Origin: Catenulispora yoronensis
GTDB taxonomy: Bacteria; Actinomycetota; Actinomycetes; Streptomycetales; Catenulisporaceae
Assembly (NCBI RefSeq): GCF_039531695.1
Contig: NZ_BAAAQN010000010.1
Location: 62,001-126,000 of the forward strand
Direction of reading: 5' to 3'
Length of the DNA stretch: 64,000 nt
The position numbers and the translations under genes were made by a program. The notes under the pieces were generated by a model. The model made no database searches, was not told the DNA's origin, and saw only the letters and a program-made list of their open reading frames with translations. Below, in pieces: positions 36,577-45,693 of the stretch (positions are counted from its first letter, which is position 1; each line of letters starts with the position of its first letter).

Positions 36577-37926
36577 ATGACCGACGACCTGGCCGCACGC
36601 ATCGCGGCGCTGATGCCCCGGGCCAAGAAGGACCTGGCCGAACTGGTGGCCATCACCTCCGTGGCCGACCCGAGGCAGTATCCCGCCGAGGAGTGCCGCA
36701 AGGCCGCCGACTGGGTGGTCTCCGCCTTCACCGACGCCGGGCTGCGCAACGTCCGCCTGGAGCCCACCCCCGACGGCAGCCTCGCCGTGCTCGGCGAGCG
36801 CCCGGCCCCGCCCGGCGCGCCGACCGTGCTGCTGTACTGCCACTACGACGTCCAGCCGCCGCTCGACGACGACGCCTGGACCTCTCCGCCGTTCGAGCTG
36901 ACCGAACGCGACGGCCGCTGGTACGGCCGCGGCTCGGCGGACTGCAAGGGCAACATCGTCATGCACCTGACCGCCCTGCGCGCCCTCGGCGACGACATCC
37001 CGGTCGGCCTGAAGTTCGTCGCCGAGGGCTCCGAGGAGCAGGGCACCGGCGGCCTGGAGGCGTTCGTCCCGGACCATGCCGACGACCTGCGCGCCGACGC
37101 CCTGCTGATCTGCGACACCGGGAACGCCGCGGTCGGCGTCCCCACCGCCACCACCACCCTGCGCGGCCTGGCCAACGTCGTGGTCACCGTGTCCACGCTG
37201 GCCGGCAACATCCACTCCGGGATGTTCGGCGGCCCCGCCCCCGACGCGCTGGCCGCGCTGATCCGGCTGCTGGACTCGCTGCGCGACGAGGACGGCGGCA
37301 CCCGCGTCGACGGCCTGGACTGCGACGGCGCCTGGGACGGCGTCCAGTACGACGAGCAGCAGTTCCGCACCGACGCCGGGGTCCTGGACGGAGTGCGGCT
37401 GACCGGCTCGGGCACGGTCGCCGACCGGCTCTGGGCCAAGCCGGCCGTCACGGTGCTCGGGATCGACTGCCCGCCGGTCGTCGGCTCGGCGGCGGCGGTG
37501 CCGGCGACGGCGCGCGCCCGCGTCAGCCTGCGGGTGCCGCCGGGCATCGACGCCAAGGCCGCCCGCGCGGCCCTGGACGCGCACCTGCGAAAGGCGGCGC
37601 CCTGGAACGCCCAGGTGACGGTGGAGGACGAGAGCCTCGGCTCGCCGTTCCGGGCGGCGACCGGCGGCAAGGCCTACGCCGCGCTCGACCGGGCCGCGAA
37701 GGACGTGTACGGCAAGGAGCTGGCGTTCCTGGGCCAGGGCGGCTCGATCCCGCTGTGCAACGTGCTGGCGGCGACGTATCCGGACGCCGAGATCGTCCTG
37801 ATGGGCGTCGAGGAGCCGCGCTGCCTGATCCACGCGCCGAACGAGAGCGTCGATCCGTCGGAGATCGAGCACATGGCCCATGTCGAGGCCCTGTTCCTGC
37901 GCCACTACGGCGCCGAACACGCGTAG
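36577..37926 (+). CDS. M20-family dipeptidase
   Basis: A 449-aa zinc peptidase. Metal ligands are visible in 'LLYCHYDVQPP' (His) near residue 90, 'RGSADCKGNI' (Asp) near 124, 'AEGSEEQGTGGLE' (Glu pair) near 152, 'LICDTGN' (Asp) near 180 and the final His in 'PNESVDPSEIEHMAHVEALF'. A dimerisation domain lies between about 195 and 310. It cleaves dipeptides in the cytoplasm. The ATG at 36577 is fixed by GAGGAG. It sits between the permease and an M24 peptidase, so imported peptides are probably its substrate. Confidence 0.93.
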   Translation: MTDDLAARIAALMPRAKKDLAELVAITSVADPRQYPAEECRKAADWVVSAFTDAGLRNVRLEPTPDGSLAVLGERPAPPGAPTVLLYCHYDVQPPLDDDAWTSPPFELTERDGRWYGRGSADCKGNIVMHLTALRALGDDIPVGLKFVAEGSEEQGTGGLEAFVPDHADDLRADALLICDTGNAAVGVPTATTTLRGLANVVVTVSTLAGNIHSGMFGGPAPDALAALIRLLDSLRDEDGGTRVDGLDCDGAWDGVQYDEQQFRTDAGVLDGVRLTGSGTVADRLWAKPAVTVLGIDCPPVVGSAAAVPATARARVSLRVPPGIDAKAARAALDAHLRKAAPWNAQVTVEDESLGSPFRAATGGKAYAALDRAAKDVYGKELAFLGQGGSIPLCNVLAATYPDAEIVLMGVEEPRCLIHAPNESVDPSEIEHMAHVEALFLRHYGAEHA

Positions 37927-37990
37927 CCCGGGACCCGGGACCCGGGACAGGGACCCGGGACCCGGGACAGGGACCCGGGACCCGGGCCGG
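37927..37990. repeat. GGGACCCGGGACA tandem repeat
   Basis: Three near-perfect copies of GGGACCCGGGACCCGGGACA fill the spacer between the M20 and M24 genes. The sequence can fold into alternative hairpins and also resembles the block at 1732-1821. Confidence 0.8.
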
Positions 37991-38017
37991 AGCCGAACTT
38001 CGAGGAGGCCAGTGACC

Positions 38018-39139
38018 ATGCCGCGCCCATTCACCGCCGACGACTACGAGGAACGGATGCGCCGCGCCGCCGAGGCCGGCGCCGCCGCCGGGCTGGCCGG
38101 CCTGGTCATCACGCCGGGTCCGGACCTGGTCTACCTGACCGGGTACCGGCCGGTGGCCATCACCGAGCGGATCACCGCGCTGGTGCTGGTCCCGGGCCGG
38201 GAGCCGGCGCTGCTCATGCCCAAGCTCGAACGGCCCGACGTCGAACGCTCCGCGGCGGCCGGGCGGCTGCGGCTCAGCGACTGGATCGACGGCGACGACC
38301 CCTACGCCGCGCTCGCCCCGCTGCTGCCGGATCCGGCCGGCCGCTACGGCATCGCCGACACGGCCTGGTCCCTGCATCTGTTGGGCCTCCAGGAGGCGCT
38401 GCCCGACAGCCGCTACTCGGCGCTCACCCAGGCGCTGCCGATGATGCGCGCGGTCAAGGACACCGCCGAACTGGAGCGCCTCGCCGCCGCCGGACAGGCC
38501 GCGGACGACACCTATCTGGAGATCCTCAAGGTGCCGTTCGCCGGCCGCCTGGAGACCGAGGTCGCCGCCGATCTGGCCGCCGGGCTCACCCGCCGCGGCC
38601 ACTCGCAGGTGGACTTCACGGTCGTCGGGTCCGGGCCCAACGGCGCCAATCCGCACCACGAGGCGGGGGACCGCCGCATCGAGGACGGGGACACGGTCGT
38701 GCTGGACTTCGGCGGGCTGATGGACGGCTACGGCTCGGACACCACGCGGACCGTGCACGTCGGCCCGGACGTGCCGGCGCAGGTGCGCGAGGTCCACGAC
38801 GTGGTGCGGCTGGCCCAGCAGACGGCCTTCGAGGCGGTCCGGCCCGGGGTGGCCTGCCAGGAGATCGACCGGGCCGCGCGCAAGGTCATCACCGACGCGG
38901 GCTACGGCGAGTACTTCATCCACCGCACCGGGCACGGCATCGGGACCACCACGCACGAGCCGCCGTACATGGTCGAGGGGGAGACGCGGGAACTCGTCCC
39001 GGGGATGTGCTTCTCGATCGAGCCGGGCATCTATCTGCCCGGCCGGTTCGGGGTCCGGATCGAGGACATCGTGACGGTGACCGAGACCGGCGGGCGGCGG
39101 CTGAACAACAGTCCGCACGAGCTGGGGACGGTGGGTTGA
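38018..39139 (+). CDS. M24-family Xaa-Pro aminopeptidase-like protein
   Basis: A 373-aa pita-bread-fold metallopeptidase. The N-terminal creatinase-like domain covers about 1-130. The five metal ligands are in 'TVVLDFGG' (Asp), 'GYGSDTTRT' (Asp), 'HRTGHGIGTT' (His), 'CFSIEPGIYL' (Glu) and 'VRIEDIVTV' (Glu). Xaa-Pro aminopeptidase or prolidase activity is likely. The ATG at 38018 has GAGGAGG nine bases upstream. It continues the peptide-degradation block and is followed after two bases by the MFS gene. Confidence 0.92.
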   Translation: MPRPFTADDYEERMRRAAEAGAAAGLAGLVITPGPDLVYLTGYRPVAITERITALVLVPGREPALLMPKLERPDVERSAAAGRLRLSDWIDGDDPYAALAPLLPDPAGRYGIADTAWSLHLLGLQEALPDSRYSALTQALPMMRAVKDTAELERLAAAGQAADDTYLEILKVPFAGRLETEVAADLAAGLTRRGHSQVDFTVVGSGPNGANPHHEAGDRRIEDGDTVVLDFGGLMDGYGSDTTRTVHVGPDVPAQVREVHDVVRLAQQTAFEAVRPGVACQEIDRAARKVITDAGYGEYFIHRTGHGIGTTTHEPPYMVEGETRELVPGMCFSIEPGIYLPGRFGVRIEDIVTVTETGGRRLNNSPHELGTVG

Positions 39140-39141
39140 GC

Positions 39142-40716
39142 GTGAGCGTCGGCGATACTGCGGGTGCGGGTGCGGATGCGGATGCGGGCTCCGGGCCCGC
39201 CAAGGCCGCGGGCGGAGTCCTGGCGGCCACGTGCATCTCGGCCTTCGTGGTCAACGCGAACACCTCGGCCGTCAGCATCCTGCTGCCCGCGATCAGCGAG
39301 GACACAGGCGCGTCCCTGACCTCGCTGCAATGGGCCGTGACCGGCTATTCGCTGGTCGGCGCGGCGGTCATCGTGACCTCCGGCGCCCTGGGCGACGTCT
39401 TCGGGCGGCGCCGCATCTTCATCGGCGGCCTGCTGCTGTTCGTGGCCTCGTGCGTGCTCATCGCGCTGGCGCAGGGCGGCGGCCTGGTGATCGCCGGCCG
39501 CGCCGTCCAGGGCGCCGCCGGCTCGACGATCCTGGCCTGCGGCCTGAGCCTGCTGTCGGCCGGCATCAGCGGCAAGGCCGAGATGCAGGCGGTGTCGTTG
39601 TGGGGCGCGGCCTCGGCCGCCGGGGCCGCGGCCGGTCCGCTGCTGGGCGGCGTGCTCGTCGACGTCACCGGCTGGCAGGGGCTGTTCTGGATCGACGCCG
39701 CGATCGCGGCCGCCTGCATCCCGCTGACCCTGCGCACCGTGCCGGAGTCCAGCGATCCCACGCGGCCCCGCTCGATCGACTACGCGGGCACGGTCCTGGT
39801 CGCGGCCATCCTCGCGCCCTTCGTCTTCGCCGTCACCGAGGGCTCGAACTGGGGCTGGCTGGACATCCGCACCCTGGGGTGCTTCGCGGTCTCGGTGGCC
39901 TCGGTCTTCGGCTTCGTGCTGGTCGAGAAGCGGGTCGGCGCGCCGCTCATCGACCTGGCGCTGCTGCGCAACAAGGTCCTGGTCGGCTCGACGGTGGCCA
40001 TCCTGCTGGTGGCCGGCGTCATCAACGCGATCATGTACATCTGCAGCCTGTACTTCCAGAACCCCGCCGCGCTGGACATGTCGCCGCTGGAGGCCGGCCT
40101 GGCCACCCTGCCGGCGGCCCTGGGCATCGTGGTGACGGCGCCGCTGGTCACCCGGTTCGTCGACAAGTTCGGCGGCCGCACCGTGATCGCCGGCGGCTTC
40201 GCCATCGCGACCGTCGGGCTGCTGGTGCTCGCCTTCGTCCAGGACTCCTGGACCTACGCGGCCTTCGCCCTCCCGATGATCGTCCTGGCCGTCGGCCTGG
40301 GCCTGGCCAACGGCCCGTCCTCGGCGATCGCCACCGCCTGCGTCCCGGACAACCAGGTCGGGGCGGCCTCCGGGATCTCCAACATGGGGCGCTACATCGG
40401 CTCGGCCGTCCTGACCGCGGTCATCGCCGCCGTCTTCAACGCGGTCGGCCTGCACAACAAGGCCCTCGGGGCGTCCACCTCGGAGGCGCTGGCGAAGGGC
40501 TTCGCCCGCTCCTCGCTCGCGCTCCTGCTGTTCACCGCCTTCGGCATCGCGCTGGCGCTGCTGGTCGGCCGGGTCCGGCCGATCGGCAAGCCGCAGGCCC
40601 AGCACTACGCCGCGGCGGCGGCCGGCACCGCGCACACCGTGCCGACCAAGTCGGTGCCCAAGCCCGCCTTGTCGCCGGCGTCCGGACCACCGCCGCCGCC
40701 GACCACGCACGCGTAA
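39142..40716 (+). CDS. MFS transporter, DHA2 (14-TMS) family
   Basis: A 524-aa exporter with about 14 hydrophobic segments. 'LQWAVTGYSLVGAAVIVTSG' then 'ALGDVFGRRRIFIGG' near residues 60-95 is the DHA2 motif A, and 'GAASAAGAAAGPLLGGVLVD' near 155 is the antiporter motif C. Such proteins pump drugs or metabolites out with protons. The GTG at 39142 is preferred, and TTG at 39136 overlapping the previous stop is possible. The end is a Pro-rich cytoplasmic tail. It is coupled to the M24 gene. Confidence 0.9.
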   Translation: MSVGDTAGAGADADAGSGPAKAAGGVLAATCISAFVVNANTSAVSILLPAISEDTGASLTSLQWAVTGYSLVGAAVIVTSGALGDVFGRRRIFIGGLLLFVASCVLIALAQGGGLVIAGRAVQGAAGSTILACGLSLLSAGISGKAEMQAVSLWGAASAAGAAAGPLLGGVLVDVTGWQGLFWIDAAIAAACIPLTLRTVPESSDPTRPRSIDYAGTVLVAAILAPFVFAVTEGSNWGWLDIRTLGCFAVSVASVFGFVLVEKRVGAPLIDLALLRNKVLVGSTVAILLVAGVINAIMYICSLYFQNPAALDMSPLEAGLATLPAALGIVVTAPLVTRFVDKFGGRTVIAGGFAIATVGLLVLAFVQDSWTYAAFALPMIVLAVGLGLANGPSSAIATACVPDNQVGAASGISNMGRYIGSAVLTAVIAAVFNAVGLHNKALGASTSEALAKGFARSSLALLLFTAFGIALALLVGRVRPIGKPQAQHYAAAAAGTAHTVPTKSVPKPALSPASGPPPPPTTHA

Positions 40717-40802
40717 CGCCGGAGCGCTCCCGGGCGTCGAACCGGGTGGCGAGCGGTCGCAGACCGACTGAGCCCCCTGACATCGACCTCGGGCAGGACT
40801 CC

Positions 40803-41771
40803 ATGTTGCGCACCAAGACTTTGACAGGTTTTTTCCTTGTGGCGGCCGTCGCCACGGTTCTGACCGGCTGCTCCTCCGCCAAGTCCGCCGGCCCGGCCGC
40901 GGCCGGGAACGTCGGCGCCGCGGCCCCGGCGTCCGGCTCGGCCCCCGGTTCGGCGAGCGCCGGCGGCGCCACGCCGTCCATGGCCCTGGGCGCGCTGCCG
41001 ATGGACGCGTACTACTTCATGTCCGAGAAGGACACGCGCGTGGTCCAGCAGGCCATGGACCTGGTCACCCGGGACTGCATGAAGCGCTTCGGCTTCGACT
41101 ACAAGCCCCCGGCGCCCGATCCGGGCGCGGCGGAGCAGGCGAAACAGCACTCCGGCCTCGGCAACGACGACGTGAAGCAGGCCCAGCTGTGGGGCTACCA
41201 CAGCCCGCAGCAGCCGGCCGCGCAGAATCTGCCGCCCGAGCCCGGCGACGGCAAGAACTCGCCGGAGCACCTGGTGCTGATCGGCGAGGTGAAGACCTCC
41301 GGCGGCCAGGCCGTGCCGTCCGGCGGCTGCAAGGGCGAGGCCGAGAGCCGGGTCCTGGGCCCGGACCTGCCCCCCGACCAGTCGGCGGTGCTCAACGGCC
41401 CCGGCGGCGACGGCAAGGACAGCACCCCCGGCGGCCCGGCCGGCCACGACCCCCGGGTGCAGGCCGCGCTCAAGGCCTGGAAGGACTGCATGGCCAAGGC
41501 CGGATTCAGCTACTCGGTGCCCTCCGACGGCCCGATGAAGTTCCTGAAGGGCCCCGGCCAGTCCGCCCAGCCCTCGGCCCCGGAGATCGCCGCCGCCGTG
41601 GCCGACGCCACCTGCAAGAAGCAGGTCAACCTGAACGGCATCTGGTTCCAGGCCGAGACCGATGTGGAGAACAAGTTCATCGAGGAGCACGCCACCGCGA
41701 TCAACGAGCTCAAGAAGTCGCGCGAGGCCGAGGTGAAGCGGGCCACCAGCATCGTCGGGGCGGGGTCCTGA
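40803..41771 (+). CDS. Putative lipoprotein
   Basis: A 322-aa secreted lipoprotein. The signal peptide 'FFLVAAVATVLTGC' carries the lipobox LTGC, so Cys-21 should be lipidated. An Ala/Gly/Ser-rich linker follows. The mature part has four more cysteines ('RDCMKRFGF', 'GGCKGEA', 'KDCMAKAGF', 'ATCKKQV'), two of them in similar CM-K-GF contexts. No known domain is recognised. It lies one base upstream of the membrane-fusion gene, so it probably belongs to the export complex, perhaps as an extracellular component. Confidence 0.85.
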   Translation: MLRTKTLTGFFLVAAVATVLTGCSSAKSAGPAAAGNVGAAAPASGSAPGSASAGGATPSMALGALPMDAYYFMSEKDTRVVQQAMDLVTRDCMKRFGFDYKPPAPDPGAAEQAKQHSGLGNDDVKQAQLWGYHSPQQPAAQNLPPEPGDGKNSPEHLVLIGEVKTSGGQAVPSGGCKGEAESRVLGPDLPPDQSAVLNGPGGDGKDSTPGGPAGHDPRVQAALKAWKDCMAKAGFSYSVPSDGPMKFLKGPGQSAQPSAPEIAAAVADATCKKQVNLNGIWFQAETDVENKFIEEHATAINELKKSREAEVKRATSIVGAGS

Positions 41772-41772
41772 G

Positions 41773-43566
41773 ATGCGCGACGACGAGGCCGGGCAGGCGT
41801 TCCCGGGATCGGAGGACCCGACCGAGACGCTGCCGGTCGTCGGGGCGGGGGAGCCGGGCGGGGCGGCTCGGACGTCCGATCCGGGATCCGGAGGTTCGGG
41901 GCCGCCGGATCCGGCGTCGGAGCGGGGATCAGGGCCCGATGACGCGCCGGACCTCGCCGACGCCGGCCGCTCCCGCCTGAACCGCCGCCGCCGGACCTTC
42001 ATCGCCGTCACCCTCGGCGCCGCCCTGGTGGCCGGCGGCGGCCTGGCCGCCTCGGCGTTCGTGAAGTCCCCGGCCGAACTGGCCGCCGAGACCAAGGCGC
42101 CCACCGCGTCCGTGTTGGCCGCGCCGGTGGAGAAGCGGGTCCTGACCGACGTGCTGACCACCCGCGGCCTGGTCGCCGCCACCACCCAGACCCAGGTCAC
42201 CCCGGCCGCGTCCTCGGCCCAGGGCGCCTCCTCCTCGGTGATCAGCGCCCTGCGGACCTCGGTCGGCAAGCCGGTCCACGCCGGCGATGTGCTGCTGGAC
42301 GTCTCCGGCCGGCCGCTGATCGCGCTGCCCGGGACCATCCCGGCCTTCCGCGACCTGAAGCCGAACGACGACGGCGACGACGTCGCCGAGCTGCAGGCCG
42401 CCCTGGCCGGGCTCGGCTACGCCACCGGCGGCGACCGGAAGGGGCACTTCGGGCCCGGCACCAAGACCGCGGTCACCAACTTCTACAAGCACCTCGGCTA
42501 CGACGTGCCCACCACCGGCGGCCCGAACGACGCCGGCGACCAGCCGCAGCTCGTGGCCGCGCAGAACGCCGTCGACAGCGCCCAGCGCGACCTGAACGAC
42601 TTCGACCGGAAGGCCTCGGCGAGCTCGGCGAACTCCTCGATCTCCTCGGCTGCGTCGGCGTCGTCCTCCTCGCTCGCGGCCCGCTCCTCCTCGGCGTCCC
42701 GGACCTCGGCGCCGGCCGACGGCACCCCGACCGGCGGCGGCACTGCCGCGCCCACCGGCACGAACACCGCGCCGAACACCGACCCGAACGCCGGCCCGAA
42801 CCCGCCGCAGCCCACCCCGACCGGAACGCTGAGCAGCGTCCCCGGCGACGAGCCGGCCTCCGTGCAGCGCGGCTACCTGGTGAAGGCCCGGGACCAGGCC
42901 AAGACCGCGCAGGCCACGCTGATCGCCACCACCGGGCCGATGGTCCCGCTGGCCGAGACCGTGTTCCTGCCCGGATTCCCGGCCCAGGTGACGCAGCTCC
43001 CGGCGAAGGTCGGCGACAAGGTCACCGGCCCGGTGATCACCCTGTCCTCGGGCACCCTCGGCATCACCGCCCGGGTCACCCCGGACCAGGCCCGGCTGCT
43101 CAAGACCGGGATGAAGGCGGACATCGTCGCCGAGGCCATCGGCCAGAATTCCTCCGGCACCGTGGCCGCCGTCGGCGCGGTCACCGTCGACAGCCCGCAG
43201 GGGCAGGGCGGCCAGCAGGACGGCCCCCAGGCCGCCGCGCCCGCCGGGGGCGGCGGCGACGGCACCCCCTACGTCCCGGTCACCATCACCCCCGGTGTCA
43301 GCCTGGACGCCAAGACCTGGGCCGGCCAGGACGTCCGGGTGACCATCACCTCCGCGGCCACCGCGGGCCCGGTGCTGGTCGTCCCGCAGTCCGCGGTCTC
43401 GGCCGGCGCCGACGGCCGCACCACCGTGTCCAAGCTCGGCCCCGACGGCCGCGCCACCGTGCGGACCGAGGTCCGGGCCGGCATCTCCGGGGGCGGATTC
43501 GTCGAGGTCGCGCCGGTCGCCGCCGGCGCGCTGGCCGAGGGCGACCGCGTGGTGATCGGCCAGTGA
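41773..43566 (+). CDS. Membrane-fusion (HlyD-like) protein with peptidoglycan-binding domain
   Basis: A 597-aa protein with a cytoplasmic Asp/Gly-rich start and one membrane segment ('AVTLGAALVAGGGLAASAFV') near residue 80. A biotinyl-lipoyl-like strand region follows. A peptidoglycan-binding motif ('DDVAELQAALAGLGYATGG' then 'GHFGPGTKTAVTNFYKHLGY') lies near 200, then a helical hairpin region holding a Ser-rich stretch, and a beta-barrel region to the end ('VSAGADGRTTVSKLGPDGRA'). It links the MacB-like ABC exporter to the cell wall. Its TGA overlaps the ATPase GTG. Confidence 0.88.
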   Translation: MRDDEAGQAFPGSEDPTETLPVVGAGEPGGAARTSDPGSGGSGPPDPASERGSGPDDAPDLADAGRSRLNRRRRTFIAVTLGAALVAGGGLAASAFVKSPAELAAETKAPTASVLAAPVEKRVLTDVLTTRGLVAATTQTQVTPAASSAQGASSSVISALRTSVGKPVHAGDVLLDVSGRPLIALPGTIPAFRDLKPNDDGDDVAELQAALAGLGYATGGDRKGHFGPGTKTAVTNFYKHLGYDVPTTGGPNDAGDQPQLVAAQNAVDSAQRDLNDFDRKASASSANSSISSAASASSSSLAARSSSASRTSAPADGTPTGGGTAAPTGTNTAPNTDPNAGPNPPQPTPTGTLSSVPGDEPASVQRGYLVKARDQAKTAQATLIATTGPMVPLAETVFLPGFPAQVTQLPAKVGDKVTGPVITLSSGTLGITARVTPDQARLLKTGMKADIVAEAIGQNSSGTVAAVGAVTVDSPQGQGGQQDGPQAAAPAGGGGDGTPYVPVTITPGVSLDAKTWAGQDVRVTITSAATAGPVLVVPQSAVSAGADGRTTVSKLGPDGRATVRTEVRAGISGGGFVEVAPVAAGALAEGDRVVIGQ

Positions 43567-44237
43567 CCCCGGTCATCGCCCTGCGCGGCGTCGGCATGAC
43601 CTACCCCGGTCCGCCGCCGGTCCGCGCCCTGCGCCCGGCGGACCTGGCCGTGGCCCGCGGCGAGTACGTCACCGTCGTCGGCCCCTCCGGCTCCGGGAAG
43701 TCGACCTTCCTCAACGTGGTCGGCCTGCTCGACCGGCCCACCGAGGGCACCTACGAACTGGACGGCATCGACGTCTCCACCCTGCGCGAGAGCGAGCGCA
43801 CGGCGCTGCGCGGCAAGCGGATCGGCTTCGTCTTCCAGTCCTTCCACCTGCTGCCGTACCGGACCGCGACCGAGAACGTGCTGCTGGCGCAGCTCTACAA
43901 CGGCACCCGCAGAGCCCTGCGACGCCCGGCCGCCCGGGAGGCGCTGGCGCGCGTCGGGCTCGGCCACCGGCGCGACGCGGTGCCCACGCACATGTCCGGC
44001 GGGGAGCGCCAGCGGGTCGCGATCGCCCGGGCGCTGGTCAACCGGCCCTCGCTGCTGCTGTGCGACGAGCCGACCGGGAACCTCGACACCGCGACCGCTT
44101 CGGGCGTGATGCAGTTGCTCGACGAGCTGCACGCGGCCGGGCTGACCATCGTGGTCATCACGCACGACGAGGCGGTCGCCCGGCGCGGGCAGCGCACCGT
44201 GACGATCCGGGACGGCGTGGTGACGTCGGATGGCTGA
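43563..44237 (+). CDS. ABC transporter ATP-binding protein (MacB/LolD-type)
   Basis: A 224-aa ATPase: Walker A GPSGSGKST near residue 40, signature MSGGERQRVAIARAL near 145, Walker B 'LLLCDEPTGNLD' near 165, H-loop 'VVITHDEAVA' near 200. The sequence type matches ATPases of FtsX-like (MacB/LolD) transporters. The GTG start overlaps the previous stop (GTGA), and the end overlaps the permease start by eight bases, so all three are translationally coupled. Confidence 0.93.
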   Translation: MTPVIALRGVGMTYPGPPPVRALRPADLAVARGEYVTVVGPSGSGKSTFLNVVGLLDRPTEGTYELDGIDVSTLRESERTALRGKRIGFVFQSFHLLPYRTATENVLLAQLYNGTRRALRRPAAREALARVGLGHRRDAVPTHMSGGERQRVAIARALVNRPSLLLCDEPTGNLDTATASGVMQLLDELHAAGLTIVVITHDEAVARRGQRTVTIRDGVVTSDG

Positions 44238-45600
44238 CCTGGTCACCACCGCTTCCCCGGACTCCGCGAAGCCGGATCCGCCCGGCCGCTCCGGCGGCAC
44301 CGGCGGCTCCGGCCACCCCGGCCACCCCGGCCGGCCCCGCCGCCCCGCCCGCCGCCGCTCCCGGGTCGCCGAACGGTCCCGCCTGGGCCTGCGCGACCTC
44401 GGCGCCGAGGCGCTGGCCGGCATCCTGCAACGGCCCGGCCGCTCGGTCCTGACCATGCTCGGCACGGTGCTGGGCATCGGCGCCTTCGTCGCGATCCTCG
44501 GCCTGACCGCGACCGCCGCCGGACAGATCGACAAGCGGTTCACCGTCCTGTCGGCCACCGAGGTCGGCGTCGACGACACCGGGACCGCGCGCAGCCAGGG
44601 CGAGCAGCCCGACCCGGCGATCTCGTTCACCGCGGACGCGGGCGCCCGGGTGCAGGCGCTGAACGGCGTCGTCCACGCCGGCGTCTACTGGCCGGTGCCG
44701 TTGCAGTCCCCGCGGCTCGGGGCCGCCCCGGACCTCCAGTCCGGCTCCGCCGGCGACGGCTCCGGCCTGGCCATCTACGCGGCCGACCCCGGCGCCCTCG
44801 CCGCGATGCACCCGACGCTTACGGCCGGCGTGCTCTACAACGGGTTCCACGAGGCCCGCCAGGAACGCGTCGCCGTACTCGGCGCCGCGGCCGCCGCCCG
44901 CCTCGGAATCACCCGGCTGGACGCGGAACCCGCCGTCTTCATCAACGGCACCGCCTACACCGTCGTCGGCATCATCGGCGACGTCGAACGGCGCCAGGAG
45001 ATGCTGCTGTCGGTGATGATCCCGACCCGCACCGCCCTGGCCGCCTACGGCCCGCCCTCCACGCCGTCGCGGGCCAAGATGCTGATCGAGACCAGGCTCG
45101 GCGCCGCGCAGCTGATCGCCCACCAGGCCCCGATCGCGCTGCGCCCGGACGACCCGTCCCTGCTCACCGCGATCGCGCCCCCCGACCCGAAAAGCCTGCG
45201 CAACGACGTCACCGGCGACTTCAACACCCTGTTCCTGCTGCTGGCGGCGCTGTCCCTGGTGATCGGCGCGGTCGGCATCGCCAACACCACCCTGGTCGCG
45301 GTCCTGGAGCGCACCGGCGAGATCGGTCTGCGCCGGTCCCTCGGCGCGCGTCCGCGGCACATCGCCGGCCAGTTCCTCGCCGAGTCCACCGTGCTGGGCA
45401 CGCTGGGCGGCCTGATCGGCACCTCGGTCGGGGTCGGGCTGGTGGTCGGCGTCGCGGTCTCTCGGGACTGGACCGCGGTGCTCCAGCCGTGGGCCGTCCT
45501 GCCCGCGCCGCTGATCGGGTCGGTGGTCGGGCTGCTCGCCGGGCTGTATCCGGCGCTGCGGGCCGCGTGGATCGAACCGGTGGAGGCGCTGCGGCGGTGA
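44230..45600 (+). CDS. FtsX-like (MacB-type) ABC permease
   Basis: A 456-aa permease with the MacB plan. A Pro/Gly-rich cytoplasmic start, a first membrane helix near residue 85 ('TMLGTVLGIGAFVAILGLTA'), a large outside domain to about 330, then three C-terminal helices including 'LFLLLAALSLVIGAVGIANT', followed by the 'ERTGEIGLRRSLGARPRHI' loop that contacts the ATPase. This type drives substrate through mechanical movement of the outside domain. It ends at a strong terminator. Confidence 0.92.
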   Translation: MADLVTTASPDSAKPDPPGRSGGTGGSGHPGHPGRPRRPARRRSRVAERSRLGLRDLGAEALAGILQRPGRSVLTMLGTVLGIGAFVAILGLTATAAGQIDKRFTVLSATEVGVDDTGTARSQGEQPDPAISFTADAGARVQALNGVVHAGVYWPVPLQSPRLGAAPDLQSGSAGDGSGLAIYAADPGALAAMHPTLTAGVLYNGFHEARQERVAVLGAAAAARLGITRLDAEPAVFINGTAYTVVGIIGDVERRQEMLLSVMIPTRTALAAYGPPSTPSRAKMLIETRLGAAQLIAHQAPIALRPDDPSLLTAIAPPDPKSLRNDVTGDFNTLFLLLAALSLVIGAVGIANTTLVAVLERTGEIGLRRSLGARPRHIAGQFLAESTVLGTLGGLIGTSVGVGLVVGVAVSRDWTAVLQPWAVLPAPLIGSVVGLLAGLYPALRAAWIEPVEALRR

Positions 45601-45612
45601 TGGGAAGGCACT

Positions 45613-45662
45613 GAGCCCGGCCCGGCGCGTCCTGGTGGAGTCGGACGCGCCGGGCCGGGCTC
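45613..45662. terminator. Terminator after the MacB-like operon
   Basis: A perfect 20-bp stem (45613-45632 with 45643-45662), GAGCCCGGCCCGGCGCGTCC on one arm, with a ten-base loop. It lies between convergent genes. Confidence 0.85.
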
Positions 45663-45693
45663 GCGCCGGGCCAGGCTCTCGCGCCGGCCCGGA

